Positions 1 through 8,417 of a stretch of 64,000 nucleotides of DNA are shown here, in pieces. The position numbers were made by a program, and so were the translations under genes. How positions within the stretch are numbered: position 1 is the first letter of the stretch; each line of letters begins with the position of its first letter. The notes under the pieces were generated by a model that was not told where the DNA came from, made no database searches, and saw nothing but the letters and a program-made list of their open reading frames with translations. The DNA is from PoT sp049331405 (GTDB lineage: Bacteria; Planctomycetota; Planctomycetia; Isosphaerales; Isosphaeraceae), in assembly GCF_049331405.1 (NCBI RefSeq), contig NZ_CP186274.1, positions 8,060,001 through 8,124,000 of the forward strand, given 5' to 3'.

Positions 1-193
1 CCGGGCGTTCTCCCAGCCCGGCCTCGTGCGGCGAAACTTTCGACATTCGAGTGAGGTCGCTGTCTCCTGCCATCGAAGGGATACAGGACCACGACTCATG
101 CAAAGCCCCTTGAAGAGGATCGACAGCCGGCCTTCCCTCGAAATAGCCGGTCCCAAACTATTGAGTCACAGGCAGACGGAGATGACGGCGACC

Positions 194-676
194 ATGCGGA
201 AGTTCGTTCGTATTTCAACAACGGCGATCGCAACCATCCTCACCCTGACCGGCTCGATCGCCCTCACGGGCTGCGGATCCGATGATGGCATCGGCAAGCG
301 ATTTCCCGTTTCGGGCACGGTCAAATATAAGGGCCAGCCGCTCAAGACGGGATCGATCAATTTCATCCCGGATGATCCACAGACGGCTCGACCCGCGTCG
401 GGCACGCTCGACGACGAGGGCAACTACTCGCTGACAACCCAGAATCCCGGCGACGGGGCCATGGGGGGCAGCTACAAAGTCTCTGTGACCGCTTATGAGA
501 TGGACAAGACCAAAACCGCCTCGCCCCCTCGCGGCGGGAGCGCCGACCAGGTGGTCGTGGCCAAGGCCCGCGGCAAGAGCCTGATCCCCATCAAGTACTC
601 GGGCACCCAAACCTCGAACCTTTCGGCCACCGTCTCCCCGCAAAAGACGAGCTTCGACTTCGAGCTCACCGACTGA
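194..676 (+). CDS. Secreted lipoprotein with transthyretin-like (carboxypeptidase regulatory-like) fold
   Basis: The 160-residue product begins with a basic n-region and a hydrophobic stretch ending in the lipobox LTGC, so it is expected to be lipid-anchored. The mature part contains phrases typical of planctomycete proteins annotated as carboxypeptidase regulatory-like: VSGTVKYKGQPL, then INFIPDD, GTLDDEGNYSL and GGSYKVSVTAY, ending in a short beta-rich tail. I chose the ATG at 194 because GGAG lies at 178-181; an in-frame ATG at 182 is an alternative, and the longer upstream frame has no signal peptide. In planctomycetes this family often follows DUF1559 genes, but the upstream DNA is outside the window. 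The exact function is unknown; a surface or periplasmic role is inferred. Confidence 0.85.
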   Translation: MRKFVRISTTAIATILTLTGSIALTGCGSDDGIGKRFPVSGTVKYKGQPLKTGSINFIPDDPQTARPASGTLDDEGNYSLTTQNPGDGAMGGSYKVSVTAYEMDKTKTASPPRGGSADQVVVAKARGKSLIPIKYSGTQTSNLSATVSPQKTSFDFELTD

Positions 677-708
677 CCCTCGACTCGCTCTTGTATGCGT
701 GTCGATTC

Positions 709-740
709 AAGGGGACGCCCGCGCTGGCGTCCCCTTTCGC
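709..740 (+). terminator. Hairpin terminator after the lipoprotein gene
   Basis: AAGGGGACGCC (709-719) and GGCGTCCCCTT (726-736) form an 11-bp perfect stem with a 6-nt loop, followed by a short T-containing tail. It sits between convergent genes and could serve both. Confidence 0.75.
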
Positions 741-754
741 GTTGAGGGGGTCGA

Positions 755-1564
755 CTACGGCTGTTTGAGCTTGGCGAGGAGGATGCCGCATCCCTCAACG
801 GATGATGGTTTCGTCACGAAGTCATGGGTCCCGCGGAGTCGCTCGTGGAGCAATGCGAGTGTCCCGGGTCGGATGTTGTCGTGATATTCGATGGCAATGC
901 GGTCGCATCGTCGAAGCGTTTCCGGATCGACGCTCTCGAACGCATCCTTCTCCGAACCTTCGATGTCCACCTTGAGAAGGTTGATGCGATCCGCCTTCGC
1001 CAGATCGAAGAGCCCCGCCAGCGGGACGATGGGCACGGACAGGCCACCCGGATCATCCACGCCGTCCGAGCTCAGGGTATGATCGAGCGAGCGGTCGCCG
1101 ACCGAAGTCATCTGTCCCTGCCCGAAGTCCTTGCCGAGCGCGACCTGGCTCGGCATGACGCGATCGGGCCCGACCCCGGCAGCTCGGAGGTTGGACTCAA
1201 AATACACGTAATTCTCGGCGAATGGTTCCAACGAGATGATCCGGGCTTTGGAGCACTGTCGTGAAAGCCAGATCGAGAAGACGCCGACGTTCGCTCCCGC
1301 ATCCACAATCACATCGCCATCCTTCGGCCAATAAAATCCATCCTTCGTATAAGGTTGTTCAAGCCAGAGTTCGACGATGATCTCGACCAGCCCGCGTCGA
1401 CGTGGCGGATGAGAGATGCGCGTGCCATCCCACAGGATGGCGACATCGATGGGGGGTCCTCCCCTGATCGTCTGTATCAAGCGCCAACCGTTTCGAAACG
1501 TTGCAAGTAGGCGGGAATACAGCAACATAGACTGTGGCGTCATGAATTCTCCCACCGAGGACAT
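755..1564 (-). CDS. FkbM-family SAM-dependent methyltransferase
   Basis: The 269-residue protein has a Rossmann methyltransferase core. The SAM-binding glycine motif is VIVDAGANVGVFS at about residues 85-97, the acidic strand-2 end is SLEPFAENY at about 111-119, and the family signature LLKVDIEGSE is at 196-205. Length and motif order match FkbM methyltransferases, which O-methylate sugars or polyketides and are common in exopolysaccharide and glycan loci. It converges on the lipoprotein gene and diverges from another, broken methyltransferase gene starting near 1995. The pairing suggests a small glycan-modification cluster, but no glycosyltransferase is present, so the substrate is unknown. 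Confidence 0.88.
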   Translation of the reverse strand: MSSVGEFMTPQSMLLYSRLLATFRNGWRLIQTIRGGPPIDVAILWDGTRISHPPRRRGLVEIIVELWLEQPYTKDGFYWPKDGDVIVDAGANVGVFSIWLSRQCSKARIISLEPFAENYVYFESNLRAAGVGPDRVMPSQVALGKDFGQGQMTSVGDRSLDHTLSSDGVDDPGGLSVPIVPLAGLFDLAKADRINLLKVDIEGSEKDAFESVDPETLRRCDRIAIEYHDNIRPGTLALLHERLRGTHDFVTKPSSVEGCGILLAKLKQP

Positions 1565-1994
1565 ACGGGTCGACGCGTGCCGGCGACATCGTCAGGCGGA
1601 ACCATCCACGCATATGCGGTACCACTCCGGCATTTCAACACATGACTGCAATCACAAAACCAGGCCCGTGACTAATCGCCCGAAAGTCTCCAAGACGACT
1701 CTGAGCAGTTCGATTGAGACTCAACGTTGTGTGACTTCAAGCCTCGCGAATCAGGGGAAGGCTCGAATCTAGGACCGCGGATCTTGTGACTTATCACGAA
1801 TCATTGTGGTAAGAAGGATCCTGTATCAAGGTCGACGATTCAGATTCGCCTCGTCTGTTACAAAAGTCTTCGGATGTCTAACGTAAAGGGATTGAAAATC
1901 CGAACATCCTAGTCCCGTCTCGTGTCGGATGGATCGAGCTTGAGCCTGCATTCAGAACGTATCCGCCTTGGCTTCGAGTCAACACTTCGCAGCG
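1565..1994. other. Intergenic region between divergent methyltransferase genes
   Basis: About 430 bases with mixed base composition and no supported gene. It should carry the divergent promoters of the FkbM gene and the broken methyltransferase gene, but I see no clear operator or hairpin. Confidence 0.5.
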
Positions 1995-2364
1995 ATGACT
2001 TTGACGACCAATCGCTTAACGGAAAGGCTCCGCATGATCGAGGGCGATCCGTTTCTACGCGACACGTTCCCCCGCGCATCGGCCTATCATCCGGACTGGA
2101 TCATCTCGGCCGTCAGCGGCGCCGCGAATCCGTTATGGCTGACAGAGTGGCTTTGCGAGGAACTCGACCTGAAACCTGGCATGCGGGTTCTTGACCTCGG
2201 CTGCGGCCGGGCGATGTCATCCGTCTTCCTGAATCGCGAGTTTGGCGTCCAGGTCTGGGCAACCGACCTATGGTTCGACGCCTCGTAGAACCTTCAAAGT
2301 ATGGTGGACCCCGAAAACTGGACCATCTGTTAAGCTACTCAGACGGGTCTGAGGAGGAGGACGG

Positions 2365-2655
2365 ATGGCGAGGAAGCGGCAAGTCCACACGGCGGCGTTC
2401 AAGGCTCAAGTCGCCCTGGCGGCCCTCAAGGGAGACCGCACGATCAACGAGTTGGCCGGCCACTATGGCGTCCATCCCACATCGATCCATGGCTGGAAGA
2501 AGCAGCTCATCAGCAGTGCCGAGGAGGTCTTCGGGAGTCCGGCCAAGGCGGCCTCGGCTGACGCCGAGGCACGCCAGGCCGAACTCTTCGAACAGATCGG
2601 GCGCCTCAAGATGGAACTCGAGTGGCTGAAAAAAAAAGTCGCCCCATTCAGTTGA
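2365..2655 (+). CDS. IS3-family transposase OrfA (copy 1)
   Basis: This 96-residue protein has an N-terminal helix-turn-helix of the IS3 OrfA type (HTAAFKAQVALAALKGDRT, then LAGHYGVHPTSIHGWKKQL at about 31-49), followed by a predicted coiled coil rich in Glu, Leu and Lys. It binds the IS ends in characterised relatives. It ends just after a run of nine A at 2629-2637. The downstream orfB frame is +1 relative to orfA, and a transcript or copy with one A fewer would fuse the two into a single transposase. Confidence 0.93.
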   Translation: MARKRQVHTAAFKAQVALAALKGDRTINELAGHYGVHPTSIHGWKKQLISSAEEVFGSPAKAASADAEARQAELFEQIGRLKMELEWLKKKVAPFS

Positions 2656-2668
2656 GGACCGAAGGCCC

Positions 2669-3490
2669 TTGATCGAGCCGGATCATCCCCGGTTGAGCGT
2701 GCGCCGCCAGTGCGAGTTGCTGGGGCTGAGCCGATCGAGCCTCTACTACCGACCTGCGGGTGAGTCGCCCGAGGACCTGCGCCTGATGCGGTTGATCGAC
2801 GAGCAATATACGGCATGCCCGTTCTACGGCAGCCGCAAGATGACCGCCTGGCTGGAACAACGAGGTGAGGAGGTCAATCGGAAGCGAGTACAGCGCCTGA
2901 TGCGGAAGATGGGCCTGGAAGCGATCTATGCCAAGCCCAGGCTGAGTCAGGCCGGGAGAGGCCATAAGATCTACCCTTATCTCTTGCGAGGTGTCAAAGC
3001 CCGGCGAGCGGACCACGTGTGGAGCACGGACATCACTTATGTGCCGATGAGTGGAGGGTTCATGTACCTGGCGGCGGTGATCGACTGGTACAGCCGGTAC
3101 GTGATCGGCTGGCGGCTGTCGAACACGCTGGACGGCTCCTTCTGCCTGGAGATGTTGGAAGATGCCTTGAGGTCGGGGAAGCCCGAGGTGTTCAACACGG
3201 ACCAAGGGGTCCAGTTCACGGCCGAGGCGTTCACCGGGAGGCTTGAGGCGGCCGGGATAGCCGTGAGCATGGATGGACGCGGCAGGGCATTGGATAACGT
3301 GTTCGTCGAACGGCTCTGGAGGACCGTGAAATACGAAGATATTTACATCCAAGGCTACGAGACGGTGCCGGAGCTGCAGCGAGGGTTGAGGCGATACTTC
3401 GGCTTCTATAACGAGGATCGGCTCCACGAATCCCTGGGGTACCGGACTCCAGGGACGGTCTACCGAGCGGACAGAGCCACGACGGCCTGA
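2669..3490 (+). CDS. IS3-family transposase OrfB, DDE integrase (copy 1)
   Basis: This 273-residue protein has an rve-type DDE catalytic domain. The first acidic residue is in STDITYVPMSGG, the second in VFNTDQGVQF and the third in VERLWRTVKYE, with the usual HESLGYRTP near the C-terminus. The frame stays open upstream to the A9 run at 2629-2637, so the TTG at 2669 is probably not the main start and the protein is likely made as an OrfA-OrfB fusion. It catalyses strand transfer of the element. Its sequence is identical to the OrfB of the second copy. Confidence 0.93.
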   Translation: MIEPDHPRLSVRRQCELLGLSRSSLYYRPAGESPEDLRLMRLIDEQYTACPFYGSRKMTAWLEQRGEEVNRKRVQRLMRKMGLEAIYAKPRLSQAGRGHKIYPYLLRGVKARRADHVWSTDITYVPMSGGFMYLAAVIDWYSRYVIGWRLSNTLDGSFCLEMLEDALRSGKPEVFNTDQGVQFTAEAFTGRLEAAGIAVSMDGRGRALDNVFVERLWRTVKYEDIYIQGYETVPELQRGLRRYFGFYNEDRLHESLGYRTPGTVYRADRATTA

Positions 3491-4361
3491 TTGGACAGTA
3501 GCGAAGGATCGCCGTTTTTTGGTCTAGACAATGGGGTCCACCTCAAAGGATCCGAGATGCGGGAGTCGATGACGGGGTCTTCCCCATCCACGCCGACGCG
3601 AGATCCTTACCTTTCGCGGCGGAATTCTTCGACGCGATCGTCTCGATCGACTCGTTCTTCTATTACGGAACGGACGATCTTTATCTCAACTACGTCGCCC
3701 GCTACCTGAAACCGGGTGGCCTCCTGGCCATAGCCGGGGCCGGTCTCGTGCGTGAATTCGAGGGCGAGATCCCGCCGCACCTCCAAGGATGGTGGACGTC
3801 AGACCTCTGTTGTCTCCACTCGGCCGAATGGTGGAAGCAGCACTGGAACCGAACCGGCCTCGTCAATATCGAACTCGCCGATGCTCTACCCGACGGTTGG
3901 AAGTACTGGGCCGATTGGATCAGAGCGATCGCGCCGGAAAACTCGCAGGAGATTCGGGCACTCGACTCTGATGCAGGTTCTAATCTCGGTTACCTGAGAG
4001 CCATCGCTCGCTTACGCCCAAACGTACAGTTGACCGATCCGATCGTGTCCGTCACCACGAGATACGCTAAGTCGCCCTTACTCCGGTCGCCATACTCAGA
4101 CAGGGCTCACGGGTGACTCGATCAACGCGACATTTTTCACATTTTATTTTTAAAAATTAATAATCCGACAAGTCAGAAGGGTTCATCCAGGGCGATCCTC
4201 GAACGGACTTTTGACATCAAACCTGTATCACGACATCGCGATCTGGATTTCCCTCGTCGAACTGGAATCGATATTTCTGGGCGTGAGGACCTGAGCGGAA
4301 CACCAGTTGCGACTGAAATCGACAACCCATCGCCATCGACCTGAAGCCCGGGAGTTCAACC

Positions 4362-4592
4362 TTGCGATTTCTACTCGGTTTCATCCTGCTGGTATTTCTT
4401 GCCTCGATCGGGATTTTCGCGGTCCAGAACACGCAGACGATCACGGTCAAGTTCCTGAATTGGGGCCTCACGGCGCCCGTCGCACTATTCGCGATCGGGG
4501 TCTACTTCCTGGGTATGGTTAGTGGCTGGAATGTCATCGCCTTCGTGCGAGGCTCCATAAGCAGGGTGCGATCGCACTCGACCCAGAACTGA
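4362..4592 (+). CDS. Small membrane protein with LapA (DUF1049) domain
   Basis: The 76-residue protein has two hydrophobic helices (about 2-21 and 37-58) separated by the hallmark VQNTQTITVKFLNWGL, which matches the lipopolysaccharide assembly protein A domain. Start choice: TTG at 4362 preceded by GGAG at 4351-4354 with 7-nt spacing; no ATG fits. The C-terminal tail is basic and serine-rich and probably cytoplasmic. In enterobacteria LapA works with LapB to control LpxC, but many bacteria have isolated LapA-domain proteins, and there is no lapB next to it here, so the role is inferred only as envelope-related. Confidence 0.82.
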   Translation: MRFLLGFILLVFLASIGIFAVQNTQTITVKFLNWGLTAPVALFAIGVYFLGMVSGWNVIAFVRGSISRVRSHSTQN

Positions 4593-4626
4593 TTCGGCCA
4601 TATCGGTGTTGCTCGGTAAAGCCAGT

Positions 4627-4687
4627 AAATCCCGCGGTCTCGAGTCGATTATTCGATACGAGCCTTGCGGGATTTTGTGCGTCTACC
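4627..4687 (+). terminator. Terminator hairpin after the LapA-domain gene
   Basis: AAATCCCGC (4627-4635) pairs with GCGGGATTT (4677-4685), with an inner CTCG/CGAG pairing, and is followed by TT. Position and shape suit a Rho-independent terminator. Confidence 0.65.
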
Positions 4688-4895
4688 CGCCCAGTTCCGA
4701 GAAGCAAGTGTCACAAAAAGAGGAAACCACAACGACATTGTTTGCTCTGCCCCCAAAAGGATTACGGGAGATCGATATGAACCCCGAAGGTTGAGGGCCG
4801 GTGGAAGTGGCAGCAATCCTGACAACTCGAGGATGAGGTGTTACCGAATGTGGATCATCGCACCTCCGCAGCACTCTTCCTCGAATCGGCCAATC

Positions 4896-5600
4896 CTAGG
4901 GCGCGAGGAAGGGACGAACACGATTCGCGAGGAGCTTGTACCCCTCGGCCGAGAAGTGAAGCCTGTCCTTAACAAATAGCTCGGGACGACCATGCCCCTC
5001 CGCGTCGAGGCTGATATCCGAAGCATCCACGAATCCGACTCGGGGCATCTCGAGGGCCATGTGACGAACGAGACGGTTCAGTTCTCGATTCTTGTCCCCT
5101 TCTCCCCAACGGGCCGGTGCGGGGCTCAACGCGATGAAGAGGATCTCCGTCTCGGGCAAGCGTTGATGGACGACCCGAACGAAGTTCGCGAAGTCGCGGG
5201 CAACCGCCCGAGGCGACCGCCCGTTGTGGATGTCGTTGCTGCCAGCCCTCAGGAAAATTTGCTTCGGCCGGTGTGGGAAGATAAGACGATCGGCGAAATG
5301 GGTTGAATCCAGGAGTTCGGTCCCGCCGAAGCCCCGGTTGATAGCTTTGTGGTTCGGGAAGTCGGCAGCCAACGTCTTCCAGAGGCGAATCGTCGAGGAT
5401 CCGATGAATAGCGCCCCACCCTTGGGAGGCGGGTTTTTGCGGTCGGCGGCCTCCATGGCGGCGACCTCCTTCTCCCACTGCCCATAATTCCTCGAGGCGG
5501 CGTACCAACTTCCCTGGGAAAACCGACCCAGCCAATACCCTCCGATCATGCTCCCGAGCAAAGCGAGTCCGATAAACGCACTTCTAACGGACTTCCTCAT
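4896..5600 (-). CDS. SGNH/GDSL-type hydrolase, membrane-anchored or secreted
   Basis: The 234-residue product has an N-terminal hydrophobic segment (about 9-24) and then an SGNH hydrolase domain. Block I is FIGSSTIRLW (Ser69 as the likely nucleophile), block II is NRGFGG (Gly), block III is AGSNDIHNG (Asn122), and block V is DRLHFSAEGY (Asp212 and His215). These are the four catalytic blocks of the family, so an active esterase, lipase or carbohydrate deacetylase is expected. I used the ATG at 5600 because the longer frame overlaps the neighbouring amidohydrolase gene and has no sensible N-terminus. It lies downstream of the amidohydrolase gene on the same strand, about 94 bases away, and may be cotranscribed. 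The substrate is unknown. Confidence 0.87.
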   Translation of the reverse strand: MRKSVRSAFIGLALLGSMIGGYWLGRFSQGSWYAASRNYGQWEKEVAAMEAADRKNPPPKGGALFIGSSTIRLWKTLAADFPNHKAINRGFGGTELLDSTHFADRLIFPHRPKQIFLRAGSNDIHNGRSPRAVARDFANFVRVVHQRLPETEILFIALSPAPARWGEGDKNRELNRLVRHMALEMPRVGFVDASDISLDAEGHGRPELFVKDRLHFSAEGYKLLANRVRPFLAP

Positions 5601-5694
5601 GCTTAGGAACCCTCGACATCGGCTCTCGCTTCGCGACGTTGAACGGACAACCATCGGCGTCGACGTGTCATCGTCCCCGATGAACGCTTGCGGA

Positions 5695-7374
5695 TCAACC
5701 CGCGTGACGCAATGCACGACCAGGCCGAGCCCCTGTGTGTCGGCCCTGCTCGATGACGATCCGTCCATTCACGATGAGGAAATTCACACCTTCGCTATAT
5801 TGGAAGGGTTTCTCATAGGTGGAACGGTCGATGATCGTCTCCGGGTCGAAAACGACGAGGTCGGCGAATTGCCCGGCCCTGATGAGCCCCCTGTCAAAGA
5901 TGCCAAGCTTGGCCGCATTCAGCGACGTCATCTTGCGGACCGCGTCCTCGAGCCTGAGATGACCCCTCTCGCGAACATAGACGCCGAGGACTCGAGGGAA
6001 TGTACCGAAGCTCCTGGGATGAGGATATCCTCGCCGCAACGGACCTTCCACGGCGAAGGACGAGCCATCGGACCCGACCGAGCACCAGGGCTGGGTGAGG
6101 GCGAGGTTCATATCCTTTTCGGTATGGTGCTCGTAGATCGTGGGCACCGAGCCATCCTGCTCGATTAGCATTTCAATCAAGAGGTCGAGAGGATCGGGTG
6201 CGGGAGATCGGCCCTGAGCCTTCGACTTCAGGACCAGATCCATCGTGATGCCATCATACTTGCTTCCTCCGTTGACGAGCATCCTACGCCAGTCGCCGCC
6301 GAGGGCGGTGTAGTGGTTGTACCATCCGGGGATCCCGTCGCGGATGTCCTTCTTGAGCCTGTCGCGTAGCTCAGGGTCACGTAATCGTTCGAGCATGCGT
6401 TCCTTCCCACCCTCGTGAGCCCAGGGGGGGATGATGCTCGCCAGGTTGTTATTGCCGCGAGTGTACGGATAAACGTTGGCCTGGACGTTGACGCCCCGTC
6501 TGCGGGCGGCCTCGATGATTTGAACGACCTGGTCCATGCGTCCCCAGTACTTCTGGTCGGCGATCTTGAGGTGGATCACGTCCACGGGGATGCCCGCGCC
6601 TTCGCCGATGGCGATAGCCTCCGCCACCGCTTCGAACACTCCCGTCCCCTCGTTCCTGATGTGCGAGGAGAAGATCCCGTGGTGCTTCGCCACAACCTTG
6701 CAGAGGGCCACGATGTCGGCCGTCGTGGCGAGCGAGCCGGGAGGCATAGCAAGTTGGCTCGAGAGTCCGTAAGCACCATCGTTCATGGCCTCATCGACCA
6801 ACGACTTCATGACCTCGATCTGGTCGGCGTTGGGACGATCGAAGGTGTCTCCCATCGCCCCCTGCCAGACGGTATCCAGGCCGACGTACGACGCCACGTT
6901 GACCGCCGTTCCCGCCTGTTCCAGGGTCTCGAAGTACCCCTTCAAGGAAGTCCATTGCCGTTCCTTACCGCCGATGGTGACCTTGCGCGGCGTCTTCGAA
7001 GGGGCGACCGAACCTCCCTCGCCGATTACCTCCGTACTCACCCCCTGCCGTACCTTGCTCTGAGCATCGCCATCCTCGAGTAAGAGCAAGTCAGAGTGTG
7101 AATGCATGTCGATGAAGCCGGGGGCGACGACCTTGCCCCCGGCTTCAATCATCTGCCTGGCCACTCCGGGCAAGGAGCGACCGACGGCCTCGATCCGATC
7201 TCCCCGAATCGCCACATCCCCCAAAAACCCCGGATTTCCGCTCCCATCGACGACCATTCCATTTCGAATGAGGAGGTCGTACTGGGGCTCGACCGATCTA
7301 GCGGGCATTGCCACGAGCGACAAGGTGCAGGCCAGGACAATTCCCAGTACATACTGCAGGGCAGGTCGTGGCAT
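5695..7374 (-). CDS. Secreted D-aminoacylase / N-acyl-D-amino-acid deacylase family amidohydrolase
   Basis: The 559-residue protein has a signal peptide (hydrophobic 8-24, MPARS cleavage region), then an amidohydrolase fold. Visible landmarks are YDLLIRNGMVVDGSGNPG, the metal site HSHSD (His91, His93), SSHIRNEG, DVIHLKIAD and the late GSDGSS aspartate, then FADLVVFDPETI near the C-terminus. These match the D-aminoacylase/NAGPA group, which hydrolyses N-acyl-D-amino acids or related dipeptide-like substrates using zinc. The ATG at 7374 has AAGGTGA upstream as ribosome-binding site. A periplasmic role in scavenging D-amino-acid derivatives, for example from peptidoglycan, is an inference. Confidence 0.88.
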   Translation of the reverse strand: MPRPALQYVLGIVLACTLSLVAMPARSVEPQYDLLIRNGMVVDGSGNPGFLGDVAIRGDRIEAVGRSLPGVARQMIEAGGKVVAPGFIDMHSHSDLLLLEDGDAQSKVRQGVSTEVIGEGGSVAPSKTPRKVTIGGKERQWTSLKGYFETLEQAGTAVNVASYVGLDTVWQGAMGDTFDRPNADQIEVMKSLVDEAMNDGAYGLSSQLAMPPGSLATTADIVALCKVVAKHHGIFSSHIRNEGTGVFEAVAEAIAIGEGAGIPVDVIHLKIADQKYWGRMDQVVQIIEAARRRGVNVQANVYPYTRGNNNLASIIPPWAHEGGKERMLERLRDPELRDRLKKDIRDGIPGWYNHYTALGGDWRRMLVNGGSKYDGITMDLVLKSKAQGRSPAPDPLDLLIEMLIEQDGSVPTIYEHHTEKDMNLALTQPWCSVGSDGSSFAVEGPLRRGYPHPRSFGTFPRVLGVYVRERGHLRLEDAVRKMTSLNAAKLGIFDRGLIRAGQFADLVVFDPETIIDRSTYEKPFQYSEGVNFLIVNGRIVIEQGRHTGARPGRALRHAG

Positions 7375-7446
7375 TCCAGTCACCTTCGCGGATGGAGGTT
7401 GATGTGAACGCCTCTCTCGGCTTCCAAGGAGCGGTTCTCGCGGCAA

Positions 7447-8417
7447 GTCTATCGTCAGAAGAGGGCGTCACGGCGAAGAATCTACCAGACGCGAACGCTG
7501 AAGCCACCGACTTTCGTCGGGCGTGCCAGATGCATTTGAAGCCGACTCTCCATGCGCTCGAGGCAGCCGGCCTGGTCGAGCTTTGGACGCTCGCCAGGGA
7601 GCTGACCTGGACCCTGAGGCCGACCACGGCGGAGGCCCTCGGGGTCGAGGTGCCCGAGGTCGGCGATCAGGAAGATCCCCGGTGGGTGGCCTCGGGCCTG
7701 GTTCCCCGGATCTCTCGCACGCTCCGGCAGCGGGGGCATCATGTGCTGAAGCACCCGGAGATGATCCTCGCCAAGCCCGAGGTCCTCATCGAACCGAAGA
7801 CCGAGGATCCGCTCCTGCTCTTCGGCCGGACCATCGCCATCGACCCCCGCATGCGGCGTAGGGGCGATCGGCTCCTCAACCAGAACCCCCAGAAGGCGAA
7901 GCCCAGGCGGAGGAAGCCGGCGTCCGGGAACTCTCGGAACTGCCGCACGTCTCGGGTGCCGAGGCGGAGGATGGTTGCATGTTGAGAAACGGCTCGGCTC
8001 CTGACGATGCCAAACGTCAGGGTCGCCATTGACGCGCGGATCGCTTTCGCGCGGGGCCCGGCCCAGCACGAGCGGCGGTTGGACCGGGGATCGATCCCCG
8101 CGATCGGGTTTGAGTACATCTCGGACGCCCCAACCACTCGCAAACGCTGCTGACTTGATGATGACCTCGAGGTTATCGACAAAGTCTCGACCTCGTGTGC
8201 CGATCCTTCTCACACCAACTCTTCCTCATGCCTCCAAACCTATCGTTCCCCAATTCCAAAATCGCTTGGCCCGAGACGCCGTGTCCTGGTCGGGTGGACA
8301 TGGCGAATGCGATGATGTCCAAGAGGCCGGTCCCGACGGTGATGCCTGACGCCTGGCAACAGGCGCTCTCCCGCTTTGAATCAGGCCATGGAATCTCAAC
8401 ATCGCTCAGGGGCTTGA
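7447..8417. other. Stretch with coding-like periodicity but no recognised gene
   Basis: Between the amidohydrolase and the P-type ATPase, DNA at about 7500-7980 has strong GC third-position periodicity. On the plus strand the best frame reads through words such as LWTLARELTWTLRP and KPEVLIEPKTEDPLLLFGR to a stop at 7985; the minus strand has an open frame 7482-8213. Neither has a convincing start, ribosome-binding site or family motif, and the two lie in antisense. It may be a remnant of a mobile or degraded gene. From 7990 to 8417 I see nothing but probable promoter DNA for the ATPase. Confidence 0.35.

Larger units (their letters stand above)
2300..3545 (+). mobile_element. IS3-family insertion sequence, copy 1 (1246 bp)
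   Basis: The element runs from TATGGTGGACCCC to GGGGTCCACCTCA. Its imperfect terminal inverted repeats share GGTGGACCCC. It is flanked by a 3-bp target duplication AAG (2297-2299 and 3546-3548), as expected for IS3-family elements. It carries orfA and orfB. A second copy lies at 15250-16495 in the opposite orientation with exactly the same length and identical predicted proteins. It inserted in the same direction as the host methyltransferase gene. The clean ends and identical copies imply recent transposition. Confidence 0.95.
1995..4116 (+). pseudogene. SAM-dependent methyltransferase gene broken by a nonsense codon and an IS insertion
   Basis: The 5' part (1995-2299) encodes a class I methyltransferase start, with the SAM motif VLDLGCGRAMSS followed by WATDLWFDAS. 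TAG stops the frame at 2286-2288. Twelve bases later the IS at 2300-3545 begins. Removing the IS and one copy of its 3-bp duplication joins the halves in frame as NLQRIRDAGVDDGVFPIHAD, continuing through SLPFAAEFFDAIVSIDSFFY, YLKPGGLLAIAG and an aromatic C-terminal domain to the stop at 4116. The ancestral protein was about 290 residues. The stop replaces what was probably a GAG codon, so the gene has two independent lesions. Whether the stop or the IS came first cannot be seen. Confidence 0.9.

Noticed and set aside
8214..8417. Magnesium riboswitch upstream of the P-type ATPase
   Set aside because: I looked for M-box-like conserved pieces and found none I could support.
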